64,000 nucleotides of DNA from Platerodrilus igneus. Lineage: Eukaryota > Arthropoda > Insecta > Coleoptera > Lycidae. The DNA is taken from positions 120,001 to 184,000 of the forward strand of contig JARFIW010001365.1 of NCBI GenBank assembly GCA_036346225.1, written 5' to 3'. The notes under the pieces are model-generated. The model saw only the letters and a program-made list of their open reading frames with translations, searched no databases and was not told the DNA's origin. Shown one piece after another: positions 49,301-57,054 of the stretch (within the stretch, counting starts at the first letter, position 1; each line of letters begins with the position of its first letter). Both the position numbers and the translations under genes were made by a program.

Positions 49301-50384
49301 AAATAATAAATTTATCAGTAGTTTTAAATTATACCTTACGAGGCACGTAGTCTCTTAAATACAGAGTAATAATTTATTTCACCCGTATACGAAAGTAAGT
49401 TTTATAAAAATATGGCCCCATGATATTGTGTCCAGTCAGTCGCTCTGGTACAAACTACATGTTAAACTAAAGTAGACAGTTAGCAACTGCCCGCAAATTC
49501 TAGAGGGGGTTTATTTAACAAATTAATTTTCAATTTTACAAACAAATATTTTGTCATTTATACTTTACTATGTTTAATTTATATTGAAATTAACTTTATT
49601 TAAAACGTTATCATAATCTTGTATATTATTAAACAGTGCAAATTGGATAAAGAGATCGGCACTGACCGTAGTTGTCTTCATTTAACGTTTTCCTTATTTT
49701 ACAGTTCTGGCGAACTTTCAGTTCAACACAGTGTTATAAAGGTATCTCCAACTGGAAATGTACGCAAAGTTACTGAGGTAGTGCTGCATCCGAAGTTTGA
49801 CTCATACAGTCTTGATAACGATATCGCAGTGTTAAAGGTTGCCGTCTCAAGAGTAGACACTTACTAATTATAATTTTACAGGTGGAGTTTTTCAAATTCA
49901 CTCAAAATGTACAGACTGTTAATTTGCCTCAGCAAGGAGCTTATCCACCTTCAGGATACCCTGCAGTTTTAGCCGGTTGGGGTCTTGGCAATGTAAGACA
50001 TCATTGCAAAATTACTTTAATTTACGAAAACTTTCAGGCTGGAGAAACTAAATTCGAAGATCTCTATAAAGTGCATGTAATGATATATACGGATGCCGAG
50101 TGTAAAGCTATTTACGGTGATAAAATTAATCTACTATTGCATCTGTGTGCCGGCGTTCCTGAAGGCGGTAAAGGTGAATGTAAGGTAAGTAGCTTACGAA
50201 GAAGTAATCGGAAATATACGTATGAGATTTTTAGGGCGATGATGGCGGTCCGCTAATAGGTGTTGATGGTACACAGCATGGTATTGTTTCTTGGCTATTT
50301 CCCTTCTGTGGTTCTAAAGGATTCCCAGGCGTATATACACGAATTACTAACTATGTCGACTGGATCAATCTAAAAATACAGTAA
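19282..50384 (+). CDS. Secreted trypsin-fold serine protease homologue (catalytic Ser replaced)
   Basis: Seven exons (19282-19330, 19386-19456, 34458-34549, 49705-49837, 49882-49992, 50038-50184, 50235-50384) join with GT-AG introns into 753 nt, 250 residues plus stop. Residues 1-15 are a signal peptide. R25/IVGG is the activation cleavage site. H66 lies in LTAAHC and D110 in DNDIAVL. The Ser position (204) is Asp, in GECKGDDGGPL. D203, which pairs with the new N-terminus, is kept. Six cysteines form the three canonical invertebrate pairs (51-67, 174-189, 200-226). S1-pocket position 189 is Gly, as in chymotrypsin- or elastase-like members. Without Ser195 it should not hydrolyse peptides. It is probably a secreted gut or haemolymph pseudo-protease, but its role is unknown. 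Confidence 0.88.
19386..19456 (+). CDS. Exon 2: propeptide and IVGG activation site
   Basis: It encodes residues 17-40, a short propeptide PVLPHDHER followed by IVGGTKAVLGELPHV. It ends in phase 0 at GTAAGT. The next exon lies 15,001 nt away. Confidence 0.9.
19457..23513. other. Intron 2, first part: no recognised element
   Basis: AT-rich unique DNA. I found no coding sequence, inverted ends or LTR in it. The GC-richer patch near 21205-21300 (ccgggctcgggcgcatagtaagg) is unassigned. Confidence 0.5.
23514..24180 (+). repeat. Left arm of foldback element 2
   Basis: Four to five units of about 145 bp. Each carries two or three copies of GTTTGCCCA(C/A) and alternates between a form with caatt.tagaag and a form with cacatagaatt, so the arm has a dimeric pattern. 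Its inverse lies at 26271-26825. Confidence 0.75.
24181..26195 (+). repeat. 142-bp satellite array (about 14 copies)
   Basis: The word tgcgttaatgttgtttg recurs at 24586, 24729, 24870, 25013, 25156, 25299, 25446, 25587, 25729, 25869, 26011 and 26153, giving spacings of 140-147 and mostly 142-143 bp. Each unit contains three spaced copies of a TTTGCCCA-like word, a caaaggatagttataaat block and a cta-gtatgagcaattctgaagc block. Units are highly alike, so the array is younger than the arms. Confidence 0.88.
26271..26825 (-). repeat. Right arm of foldback element 2
   Basis: The reverse complement of this segment aligns with the left arm, including the subterminal blocks caattcgtgagaagaatttg and catccaaaaaattc. 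Short open frames in it, in the same register as those in the left arm, are repeats and not genes. Confidence 0.75.
26838..31078. other. Intron 2, middle part: no recognised element
   Basis: AT-rich DNA with several open frames of 60-110 codons on both strands (for example 27049-27318 and 29556-29876). None shows a known motif. A GC-richer stretch at about 28240-28480 containing cgcatgcgcaag is unassigned. Confidence 0.45.
31079..33120 (-). pseudogene. LINE remnant: RT plus RNase H
   Basis: A 5'-truncated LINE. In minus orientation it starts near 33120 with ERRASQEDWAIAKKV, passes TFKSYKSPGSDRIIP, MEKLLNRHVRESILATSQLH, HSTESAIRHLVFRVEKTLAN and AFLDIEEAFDDTSF, and the catalytic YADDLAVLV region near 32430 (one base off frame). 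It ends with RNase H at 31562-31122: FQTEIHAILQS, IVYDSQAALKA and WVLSHQGLNGNKIADELA, which keep the acidic residues. Many frameshifts. It resembles the RNase H-bearing Jockey/LOA-type families of insects and differs from the element at 4.7-9.9 kb. Confidence 0.82.
33118..33175 (-). repeat. Extra copy of the LINE 3' terminus
   Basis: The sequence atagcatagacctgaatagt and what follows repeats 31133-31170, the coding end of RNase H, almost exactly. It is fused to the upstream break of the larger fragment, so two pieces of the same family were joined here. Confidence 0.7.
33176..34457. other. Intron 2, last part: no recognised element
   Basis: AT-rich unique sequence up to the acceptor of exon 3 (polypyrimidine tract ttatattttcag). 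Nothing else is recognised. Confidence 0.45.
34458..34549 (+). CDS. Exon 3: catalytic His
   Basis: It encodes residues 41-70 and part of 71. It contains VSLRVADAHICGAS and VLTAAHC with the catalytic His66 and the Cys51-Cys67 pair. The acceptor is ttttcag and the donor GTAAGT, phase 2. It sits between two 15-kb introns. Confidence 0.9.
34550..35460. other. Intron 3, first part: no recognised element
   Basis: Begins with the exon 3 donor GTAAGT. The stretch 35080-35400 is richer in GC and could be a decayed LTR, but no pair or primer site was found. Confidence 0.4.
35461..35484 (+). repeat. piggyBac-like terminal end with TTAA
   Basis: TTAA is followed by CCCATTCGCTGCCAACCC, which matches the usual start of PGBD-type piggyBac elements in insects. 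I could not find the opposite end. The transposase remnant at 37.2-38.4 kb could belong to the same element. Confidence 0.5.
35740..36870 (-). pseudogene. LINE 5' end with ORF1 start
   Basis: The minus frame 36379-36080 encodes a 99-residue N-terminal ORF1 part ending in AKKLSEAQRRKLRKAKK. This basic KLSxAQRRKL motif occurs in ORF1 of RNase H-bearing insect LINEs. Upstream (36380-36640, GC-rich) is the probable 5' UTR. The rest of ORF1 and ORF2 is missing, and an AT-rich region begins at about 35800. Confidence 0.6.
37183..38370 (-). pseudogene. PGBD-type piggyBac transposase remnant
   Basis: Read on the minus strand in several frames: an N-terminal part from 38370, LVDLYKLFWTNAVYNYI (about 37960), SSNRYREILKNLHFVNATEL (about 37730, the RxRFxxIxxxLHF motif), DKVIPFVDHLN, and FNLFIHNFFSGPPL with GIIRQNIFSKC (37350-37270). 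The last two correspond to the second-Asp region D-N-FFTS and the following GTIRxNR motif, with the Asp replaced by His-Asn. The first-Asp block (DEMM-like) is not recognisable. It is strongly decayed and nested in intron 3, next to a LINE fragment. Confidence 0.7.
38400..40230. other. Intron 3 sequence, no recognised element
   Basis: AT-rich, with a GC-richer patch at 39050-39250 (minus frame of 72 codons with CCCGPASDSTSTSATS) that I cannot assign. Nothing else is visible. Confidence 0.4.
40231..40470. repeat. Degenerate GT/CG-rich alternating tract
   Basis: A stretch of about 240 bp rich in alternating purine-pyrimidine words such as gcgcgtgta, tgtgtttgtgagtgtgcatg and gcgagcgcgcacgtgcttac. 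It is a decayed (TG/CG)n-type repeat in AT-rich surroundings and is prone to Z-DNA. Confidence 0.55.
40471..44819. other. Intron 3 sequence, no recognised element
   Basis: Mostly unique AT-rich DNA. The patch 43085-43985 has higher GC and an AATAAA on the minus strand near 43130, which could be an old LTR. There is no second copy in the window to confirm it. Confidence 0.4.
44824..47384 (-). mobile_element. piggyBac transposon with both ends
   Basis: The left end TTAA|CACGTAAACCGCCGC and the right end GGTGGCCGTTAACGTG|TGAA form an inverted pair (CACGTWAAC.GCC). The left flank is the piggyBac target TTAA (44820-44823) and the right flank TGAA (47385-47388), one substitution away. Subterminal words of the type GCCGCYTGTA recur near 44878, 44930, 47130 and 47177, probable transposase-binding repeats. 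A broken transposase occupies the middle on the minus strand. Confidence 0.82.
45146..46874 (-). pseudogene. piggyBac transposase, broken
   Basis: It starts at Met 46874 with an acidic N-terminus. Then come the domain entry WKPVTLPEMKKFFGVV, AMPRNRFQSLLRFWHFSNNE and IAIDESMVPFRGR with the first catalytic Asp (about 46120). In-frame stops follow at 46012 and about 45765, and frameshifts near 45700 and 45620. VVVNVNFYTSNPLAKQLL (about 45890) has Val where the second catalytic Asp is expected. DLSDQLATYSSPIRKSVRWY (about 45590) precedes a C-terminal Cys-rich finger: RCLYCYKKLA, TTYCDT and PFICIQC (45270-45160). Loss of the Asp and several breaks make it inactive. Confidence 0.87.
47385..49704. 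other. Intron 3, last part
   Basis: AT-rich and mostly featureless up to the exon 4 acceptor. A diverged duplication lies at 47978-48088. The patch 48810-49090 gives a possible coding trace on the minus strand, but I do not recognise the family. Confidence 0.45.
47978..48088 (+). repeat. Diverged direct repeat with small hairpins
   Basis: The word tagcagttgttagtgggcga (47980) returns 71 bp later as tagcaattgttaatgggtga. Each is followed by a short inverted pair, GGGCGAGGCCC or ATGGGTGAAGCCCAT, and then an A-rich run. Confidence 0.55.
49705..49837 (+). CDS. Exon 4: catalytic Asp
   Basis: It encodes residues 71-115 and holds VTEVVLHPKFDSYSLDNDIA with Asp110. The acceptor is ttattttacag. The donor is GTTGCC, weaker than the others, in phase 0. 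A cryptic donor two codons later (GTCTCA) would add two residues. Confidence 0.82.
49882..49992 (+). CDS. Exon 5: middle of the protease fold
   Basis: It encodes residues 116-152, including FTQNVQTVNLP and the conserved AVLAGWGLGN. The preceding intron is 44 nt and contains a near-perfect branch site (TTACTAAT). The following one is 45 nt. Confidence 0.87.
50038..50184 (+). CDS. Exon 6: second barrel, specificity region
   Basis: It encodes residues 153-201, with DAECKAIYG (Cys174), HLCAGVPEGG (Cys189) and ECK (Cys200). It ends directly before the active-site GD pair, in phase 0 at GTAAGT. Confidence 0.9.
50235..50384 (+). CDS. Exon 7: mutated active-site Ser and C-terminus
   Basis: It encodes residues 202-250. 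It starts GDDGGPLIGVDGTQHGIVSW, with Asp204 in place of the catalytic Ser, and ends CGSKGFPGVYTRITNYVDWI followed by NLKIQ and stop. A 50-nt intron precedes it (acceptor tttttag). Confidence 0.9.
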   Translation, partial: GDDGGPLIGVDGTQHGIVSWLFPFCGSKGFPGVYTRITNYVDWINLKIQ

Positions 50385-50416
50385 TGGACAAAATTTTTCT
50401 TTAATATTTAAAGTAA

Positions 50417-50422
50417 AATAAA
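50417..50422 (+). terminator. Polyadenylation signal
   Basis: AATAAA starts 33 nt after the stop codon of the protease homologue, giving a very short 3' UTR. Confidence 0.7.
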
Positions 50423-50543
50423 TGATTGGCTTATATCCTAGACTAATAAACACTTTTTTTGAAGGATAGTGTTACTTTTTACTTAACTGTGAAAGTTGCG
50501 AGGAGCTGTGTATCACATAGTTTAAATCTTTGTTTAAGGGTTG

Positions 50544-50871
50544 TGTTGGTAACACATCATACACTAAAATTATAGTCGTCCTGGTAACGCTTAAGTGAAC
50601 TACGGATGTTGGGTGCTTTGGAAAAACGTGAAAAGACGAACAAAAAATATGTCAATATGTCAAAGGGTTTTGTTAATTAGGTGAATTTAGATAGAATTAG
50701 CTGTACATCGACGAAAATACAAGGGCAACCAAAGTAAGTAGTGGTACCATGACTGTAAAACAAATTGTAATACTGTCTCAATATAGTTTATTAAAGCTAT
50801 ACGTTCGCTGGAAATATAAGTTTCAATCTGGCGGACTAACTGCTCCAAAACATGGATTCCTACTGCAACCA
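50544..50871 (+). repeat. BEL 5' LTR
   Basis: It aligns along its length with 57055-57372. By eye roughly one base in eight differs, and there are a few small indels, so the insertion is old. Confidence 0.85.
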
Positions 50872-50897
50872 AAAAATCTTTAAAAAATTTGCTGTAA

Positions 50898-52265
50898 ATG
50901 AGTCACCATTCAGAAGTCACATACTGCGCCACATGCAAGCATCCTGAAGAAGGTGACATGGTCGAATGTGACGACTGCAATGAGTTGTTCCACTTTCACT
51001 GTGCCAGTGTTTCCACGGGAATGGAAGGAATAGCCTGCAGTTGCTGTAACTGCAAAAACAAAGAAAATCTAAATATCGAAAGCCAGCGGCAAGAAGACAT
51101 GGCAATAGTAAAAAATGAATAGCGTAACCGTACCGTGAGTGTTGAGCAAAATCGTAAAGTTGAATTTACTAATAATAAGTCTAGTTTGTATGATGCTGAA
51201 TTACAACTTAAGTACTTAGAAGAAGAGAGACAAGCTAATCTGCGCAACTTGCAAAAGAGGTACGAACTATTGTAAAGGCAAAATAATCCGTGCAAAGACA
51301 ACTCGCTAGGGCGTTCGAATGCAATAGACTTAAGTCGAAAGACTACATTGTACCGGGCTGTTTTTGCAATAGTATTACGGATAACTATTGTCAGGCACAA
51401 AACTTGCTAAACTGTGGGTCTTCGCCTCTGTCTACACCTGCGGCACCTCTGCAAGCACAACACATTCATGCTCGACAAGGGATTTCCAAGGACTTGCCGT
51501 TATTGAGTGGAAAACCAGACAAATGGCCAGTCTTTATAAGTAGCTATGAAAACTCAACTAGACCTTGCGGCTTTAGCAACGATGAAAACCTACTTCGTCA
51601 AAGCCTTGGAATACGTCAGTAGTCAGTTATTAACTCCCGCCTTGGTTCATGACATAATTTCTACGCTAAGAATGGTATTTGGAAAGCCCGAATATAAAAT
51701 AAATAGCTTGCCAGAAAAAATTTGCGCCTCTAGTGGTGTTAACGTGAATAAACTTAAAACTTTGATCTCCTTTGCGGTGGACGTTAAAAATTTAACAGCA
51801 ACTATACAAGCCGCAAGACTTGATTGGCATTTAAACAATCCTTACTTGTCCAAGGGTTGATCAGCAAACTATCAGCCCAAATGCATCTAGAATGGGCCAT
51901 GACCACAGGACGTAATGTCGAATTTAACCTCTTGGCTTTTAGCCAATGGCTTTACAATTTAGCTTGCGCGACAATTTCTGTCACAGCAGCTCCTCCAAGT
52001 GCAAGTCAGGACGAAAAGCGTAGAACACATCCTATTGCCTTTCACAAGGGACAAAACACACTGAAAACCAAAGTAAAAAAAGGTTGGCACCAAGCAGAAA
52101 AACACAATTGTGTGCACCGAAAAATGAGACGTTTTCGAGACAATGTCATACAATGACGGATGAGATGTTGTCCACAAGAAACGGTTGTGTCGTTCCTGTT
52201 TAAAGTTTCACAATCCACGATTTTGCAAGAAACGACTCTAGTGCGGAATAGACAGTTGTACTGCA
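50898..52265 (+). pseudogene. BEL gag with N-terminal PHD-like finger
   Basis: It begins at Met 50898. The first 60 residues hold CATC, CDDC, FHFHC and CSCCNC, a C4HC3 arrangement like a PHD finger. A coiled-coil-like segment (AELQLKYLEEERQANLRNL, about 51190) follows. Then comes the Pao gag core: LPLLSGKPDKWPVFISSYEN, TRPCGFSNDENLLR, ISTLRMVFGKPEYKI and NLTATIQAARLDWHLNNPYL. The nucleocapsid-like finger is CRSCLKFHNPRFC and KHHRLLHK (about 52190-52280). Frame changes occur near 51120, 51280, 51600 and 51850. Confidence 0.82.
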
Positions 52266-52289
52266 AAGCATCACCGACTATTACATAAA

Positions 52290-52895
52290 ATGGTAGTAAT
52301 GCGCGACACTAACCTACAGCCAAATACAGTGGCAATACATGTACAAAAAACTTCAAACGTACTGTACCGTATCGTCCCTATTGTAATTTATAGTCAAAAA
52401 GCTTCTATAGCCATTTATGTTCTCCTTGATGATGATTCCGGGCCAACCATAATAGAAAAAGATGTGATAAAGCAATTGAATTTAAAAAGTAAAGTATCTG
52501 ATTTATGCTTGCGATGGACCGATGGTTCTATTCGTGTCAAAAATAATTCAGAACTTGTAAATCTTAAAGTGTGTAGCAAATGCACCCTTAACCAAACCTT
52601 CACATTGCGAGACGTACACACCGTCAGTAAGCTAGACTTGCCTACTCAAACGCTGTTCATAAAAGAGCTTGAGGTGAAATACCAACATGTACAAGGTCTA
52701 CCGGTAGAGTCGTATCAAGATGTTGTACCACAAATGATTATCGGTCTGAATAATAAGCACGTGGCTATGCCAATAAAGTTTAGAGAAGGCAAAACTACTG
52801 AACCATCTGCTATTAAAACACCTTTGGGATGGACAATTTATGGAGTGCTAGAAAGGGAAGACGTTTGTGAGTCCGTAAACCCGAGCTTTCACTGA
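52290..52895 (+). pseudogene. BEL aspartic protease region
   Basis: An open frame of 201 codons. IYVLLDDDSGPTIIEKDVI carries the catalytic Asp in a LLDxxS context typical of the A17 peptidases of Pao elements. KTPLGWTIYGVL near the end is the conserved TxLGWxxxG motif that precedes the RT in this family. The frame ends at a stop 25 nt before the next segment. Confidence 0.82.
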
Positions 52896-53095
52896 CACAT
52901 CTGCGAAAGCGCTTGTGACATGGCATTACATAAACTTGTTAACGAAAGCGTGAAGCTTGGCAATATGGGCTCCAAAGACCTAGCACGAGATCATACCAAC
53001 TCCGATAAATTGAAAATGCTTGAAGCGTATGTAAATCGAACGGGAAACCACTTTACTTCTAAACTTCTGTGGCGTGCAGACAACATAACCATAGA

Positions 53096-53953
53096 ATATA
53101 CCTTACGGAATAGAAGGGAATCATCCATAATAAAAATTATAACCTTAATACTGACTTGCCACCTATGAGACGAGGCTGGTACTAACAAAAAACGATTTCT
53201 GTAATTGTGCTGTTTACACTACTAACGTGTCAATTTATACAAAAGAAAAGACACCGGACAAGCAATGTTCGCAGGCGGTCACCCATCCAAGTACTGACCG
53301 AGCCCAACGTTGCTTAACCTCGGTGATCGGACGAGAAGCAACACTGAGGGGTAAGCCGCCACGGTTACGGAAACTTTTGTTATATCACAAAATTTGAATC
53401 ATTGTACAAAGTTTAGTTGTACGTGATATTTTTCATACTTGGGATTGTTATGTACATTTCCACTAACGTAAATTTTATAAATATATTTTGATTTGATTTG
53501 GTGCTTTTCAACGTGGTATGGTCGTTGTCTATATTAAAAATCGCGTTCCGGGTATGTAGAGTGCATATGCGAATGCACCTAGCAAATATTCGAACTCCGC
53601 GTTTCTTATATGAAAATACAATTTGTATTTAATGTCAGTATTCTATATACATAGGATAGTATAAATACTATCAGTGCTTCGCATAAGCTAACCTAACTAA
53701 AAGGACTTCCCTAAATTAACAATAATGAATTAAAAACCTATTTACCTTAAGTGTTAATTATTTGAATTGCTATTGAAAATTCAAGGTTCTTGAACATCCG
53801 TAAAATTAAGTTTTGTGGTTAGGTTATGTTTAATTATTGTTTCCGTAGCTTTTAATTTTTATTGTCGACTTCTTTGCGCGTGCTGCCATCTTACAGGCGA
53901 GGAAAGAAAGCATTATATGAATCAAATATGGGCTATTCAGTTTCCGCCCCTTG
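53096..53953. mobile_element. 858-bp insertion in BEL pol with 8-bp duplication
   Basis: AACATAAC stands on both sides (53088-53095 and 53954-53961). Both copies encode the same Asn-Ile-Thr of the interrupted RT frame, so the insertion boundaries are fixed by the protein. An 8-bp duplication fits hAT-type transposons. The right end in reverse, CAAGGGGCGGAAAC, looks like a hAT end, but the left end CATAGAATATACC matches it poorly. No transposase is present. A 5S-rRNA-like segment lies inside. Confidence 0.75.
53262..53368 (-). repeat. 5S rRNA-derived sequence (pseudogene or SINE3 head)
   Basis: The minus strand reads TTCTCGTCCGATCACCGAGG, TTAAGCAACGTTGGGC and TACTTGGATGGGTGACCGCC, the core of arthropod 5S rRNA including the internal promoter boxes A and C. 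The first ~35 nt and the last ~15 nt differ from 5S and no longer pair as helix I, so it is not a functional 5S gene. A 5S-headed SINE is possible; a captured pseudogene is the alternative. Confidence 0.75.
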
Positions 53954-54700
53954 AACATAACTTTACCCGATAATTATATGGCTATGCGCCGATTGATATG
54001 CTTCCAAAAAAAGTTAAATCAGGATGCGGGGCTCAAGGTTTTAGTAAGTACTCATATAGACAGCATGAAACAAAAGCAATATGTACGAAAGCTTACTCCA
54101 TCCGAAATAAAGCAAGAGTACAAGAGGAAATGGTATTTACCTATAACTTTAGTCCGTAATCCTAATAAGCCGAGTATAATAAGATTAGTGTGGGACGCAG
54201 GGACATCACACCATGGTGCCTCTCTTAATAAATGTCTGAACTAGGCCCAGATTTGCTACGCCCGCTTCTGCAAGTTTTATTCAACTTTCGTATCGGTAGA
54301 GTTAGAATTTGTGGAGATATGCGAGATGTTTCATAGAATTCACATTGATGTAAAGGATCAGCAGTGCCAAAGATTCTTGTAGCGCAACTGCGAGAAGAAT
54401 TAGCCACCAGATGTTTATGTCTTGCAACGTCATTATATTGACGACTGGCTCGACAGCGTTGATACTGCAAGTGAAGCTATTGAATTAGCCAAAAATGTTA
54501 TTGAAGTTCATAAACGTAGAAATTTTCATATTCGTAACTGGCTTTCAAATTCTCAAAAAGTAGTAACTGCGCTCGGTTCTCCAGAAGTAAAAAAAGACTT
54601 TTGCCACGCAGGGCAATCAATCGATCATGTGGTTCAGCCAAAAAAAATACTTGGTCTGTGGTGGCAAACAAACAACGATACGTTTACGTTTAGTTTAAAG

Positions 54701-55450
54701 TAGACAAAAGCTAGCACTAAAATTCTACATGAAGGAAAGGCATCAACCAAACGAGAAGTTTTAAGACTGTTAATGTCAATCTTTGATCATCTCGGCCTTT
54801 TATCATGCTATACGATTCAACTCAAAACCCTGCTACAATGCGTCTGGCGTGCTGGAATCAAATGGGACGAACCAATCTCTAGTGAATTGATACCTAGTTG
54901 GAAGCTATGGCTTTCACACTTAGAGCAAGTGTCTCAAATTCACATTCCAAAATGCTACAATAACGACGTGAGACCACAAGACTGCATAATTGGGTTGCAC
55001 GTGTTTTTGGATGCGCTGTCGCATACTTCAAATTCGTTTACGAAAAGAAAACTCATGTTTCATTGATAACTTCTAAGGCTAAGGTAACGCTATTAAGCCC
55101 AATATCTATACCCCGCATGGAACTTCTCGCTGCAGTACTGGGTTCGCGCTTTGCAAGAACATGAGCTTGTAAGCAGCGATACATATTACTGGTCAGACTA
55201 GCAAACTGTCTTAGTATGGATTCGTTCCGACCCCCGAAAGTACACACAATTTGTGATGTATCGAATTGCTGAAATACAAACAAATGCAGACGTAATGCGG
55301 TGGCACTATCTACCATCAAGACTAAATGTTGCTGACCTGGCTACGAAGTGGCATAATAAAAATGTATTTGAGCCGTCTAGCGTTTGGCATTTAGGTCCGG
55401 AGTTCTTGAGACTACAAACTGAGCAATGATTCCTGCAAAGTTTTAAATCA
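54701..55450 (+). pseudogene. BEL RNase H region
   Basis: TKREVLRLLMSIFDHLGLLS (about 54745) is the Pao signature following the RT. ELIPSWKLWLSHL and IPKCYNNDVRP follow, then GLHVFLDALSH with the first acidic residue of the RNase H fold. IPRMELLAAVLGSRFA (about 55110) carries the Glu. Later parts are in shifted frames. Confidence 0.78.
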
Positions 55451-55479
55451 ACGAATAATTACATTTTACAACCACAACC

Positions 55480-56640
55480 AGAGATGTATGAACAAATCGT
55501 GGCGGTCCAGACAAAATGTTTTGCATTTATTTATACTTTCCGCTTTTCAAAATGGGGATGCTTGGTGAGATGCGTAGCTTACGTCAAACGGTTTATAAGA
55601 ATGATACGCAGAACAAAGCAAAACGATTTAGAAGTTAGTACGAGCGTAGTAGGAGTAGAATCGAACCATCTAACAAGGAAAGAGCTAACACAGAGCCTAG
55701 AATTCCTTTACAAGCTTGCACAAACGTACTCGTTTTCACTCGAAATGCCGAATTTGCAACGAGACCCCAGATGTATTCTAGATAAGGGGAGTACGCTTAG
55801 GAAACTCTCTTTTTTTGTTGACAACCTGGGAATACTGTGACAGCTTGGACGGTTAGATAATGCTCCAATCGCAAGTGAAACAAAACATCCAATCATGCTA
55901 CTAAAAGATCATAGGATCAATTATGTGCTGATTGACTGGTATCATCGTAAGTACCATTGTTCATCACGAAACCGTTGTTAACGAATATCTTAAGTTTGCG
56001 ACATATATTTCGAACTGTCAGGTTTGTAAAAATCGTATAAGCCCAATCCTCCAGAAATGGGCCAATTACCCGAAGCACGTTTGGCACCGTACGCTCGCGC
56101 GTTCACATATGTTGGTGTAGATTTTTTTGGACCATTTATAGTAATAATTGGAAGACGCTCAGGAAAGAGATACGGCGTCTTATTTACGTGGCTGACATGT
56201 CGTGCAGTACACATGGAAGTAGCCTATTCGCTTCCATGAACTCGTGTGCAATGACTATTAGAAATCTTATCAGCATGAAAGGAATGCCATCACAGATGTT
56301 TAGCGATAACGGCAGCCAAAAACGAACTAAAAGAAGCCTACAAGCGACTGGACTTCAACGCCTTGCAAGAACAATTTACTACAGACAAAACTAAGTGGAA
56401 CTTCATTCCACCTGTTATTTCACACATGGAAGGTTATTGGGAACGGATGATACGTTCTGTTAAAACCGTGCTGTACCAGATTATAACACCCGAAACGAAA
56501 TTATCAGATGAAAAGTTGCATAACCTCTTCCTAGAAGTTGAATGTATTCTGAAGCCGGTCGCTTACTTACTTATCGCTAGTCACCGCGTAACAAGAGTCA
56601 CTTACGCCAAATCACTTTCTGTTGGGCAGTTCCTCTTGGG
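55480..56640 (+). pseudogene. BEL integrase
   Basis: After a decayed zinc-binding part (LKDHRINYVLIDWYH, about 55900), the core shows ARLAPYARAFTYVGVDFFGP with the first Asp (about 56120), SGKRYGVLFTWLTCRAVHME, FSDNGSQ with the second Asp (about 56310), and MEGYWERMIRSVKTVLYQII with the catalytic Glu in the family's normal position (about 56440). Three frames are used. Confidence 0.84.
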
Positions 56641-56734
56641 TTAAATTGCCCGGCAAATTTGATGCAACCGATCAATATATTAGGAGTTCTTGGAGACACT
56701 CTTAGTTTGTAGCCGATAAATTTTAGAAAGGTGG

Positions 56735-57001
56735 GTGACTGAAGTGCTACTGACTCTTACAAGAAGAATTAAATGGACCGATCAAGTCAAACCGATAGAA
56801 GTGGGTGATATAGTAATAGTAATTGATCCAAACTTTCCTCGTTGCACTTGGCCTAAAGGAATCGTAATCCAAACCTTTGCTGGTAAGGATCGCGAGGTTA
56901 GGAGCGTCCGTATTCGAACAACCAAAAGAGAGTACCATCGTCTGGCAACCAAGATTATAGTCCTTGATGTGAAGGGTGTGATTGTTTCGAACAACGCATA
57001 G
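56735..57001 (+). pseudogene. BEL pol C-terminal tail (DUF5641-like)
   Basis: RRIKWTDQVKPIEVGDIVIV, DPNFPRCTWPKG and GKDREVRSVRIRTTKREY are the usual C-terminal beta-barrel signatures after a Pao integrase. The frame ends 54 nt before the 3' LTR. Confidence 0.82.
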
Positions 57002-57054
57002 TCGCCATTAGTCGAGTATAAACTCACTCGGATCGTCTATACCGGCAGGGAGTA

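Larger units (their letters stand above)
52920..54700 (+). pseudogene. BEL reverse transcriptase, interrupted
   Basis: The connection segment LLWRADNIT (ending 53095) is cut by an insertion and resumes at 53954 with NITLPDNYMAMRRL. Then come YVRKLTPSEIKQEYKRKWYL, NPNKPSIIRLVWDAGTS, LNKCLN and GPDLLRPLLQVL (next frame), RICGDMREMFHRIHIDVKDQ with the first catalytic Asp, and HYIDDWLDSVDTA with the YxDD box (about 54440). About 60 residues normally found between these last two are missing, an internal deletion. Confidence 0.82.

Noticed and set aside
50235..50260. GDDGG as a sequencing error or misplaced splice site
   Set aside because: GAT differs from every Ser codon by two bases, the acceptor is good, and the frame before and after matches the family exactly.
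53262..53368. A functional 5S rRNA gene
   Set aside because: The 5' and 3' ends do not match 5S and cannot form the terminal stem. Only the core is conserved.
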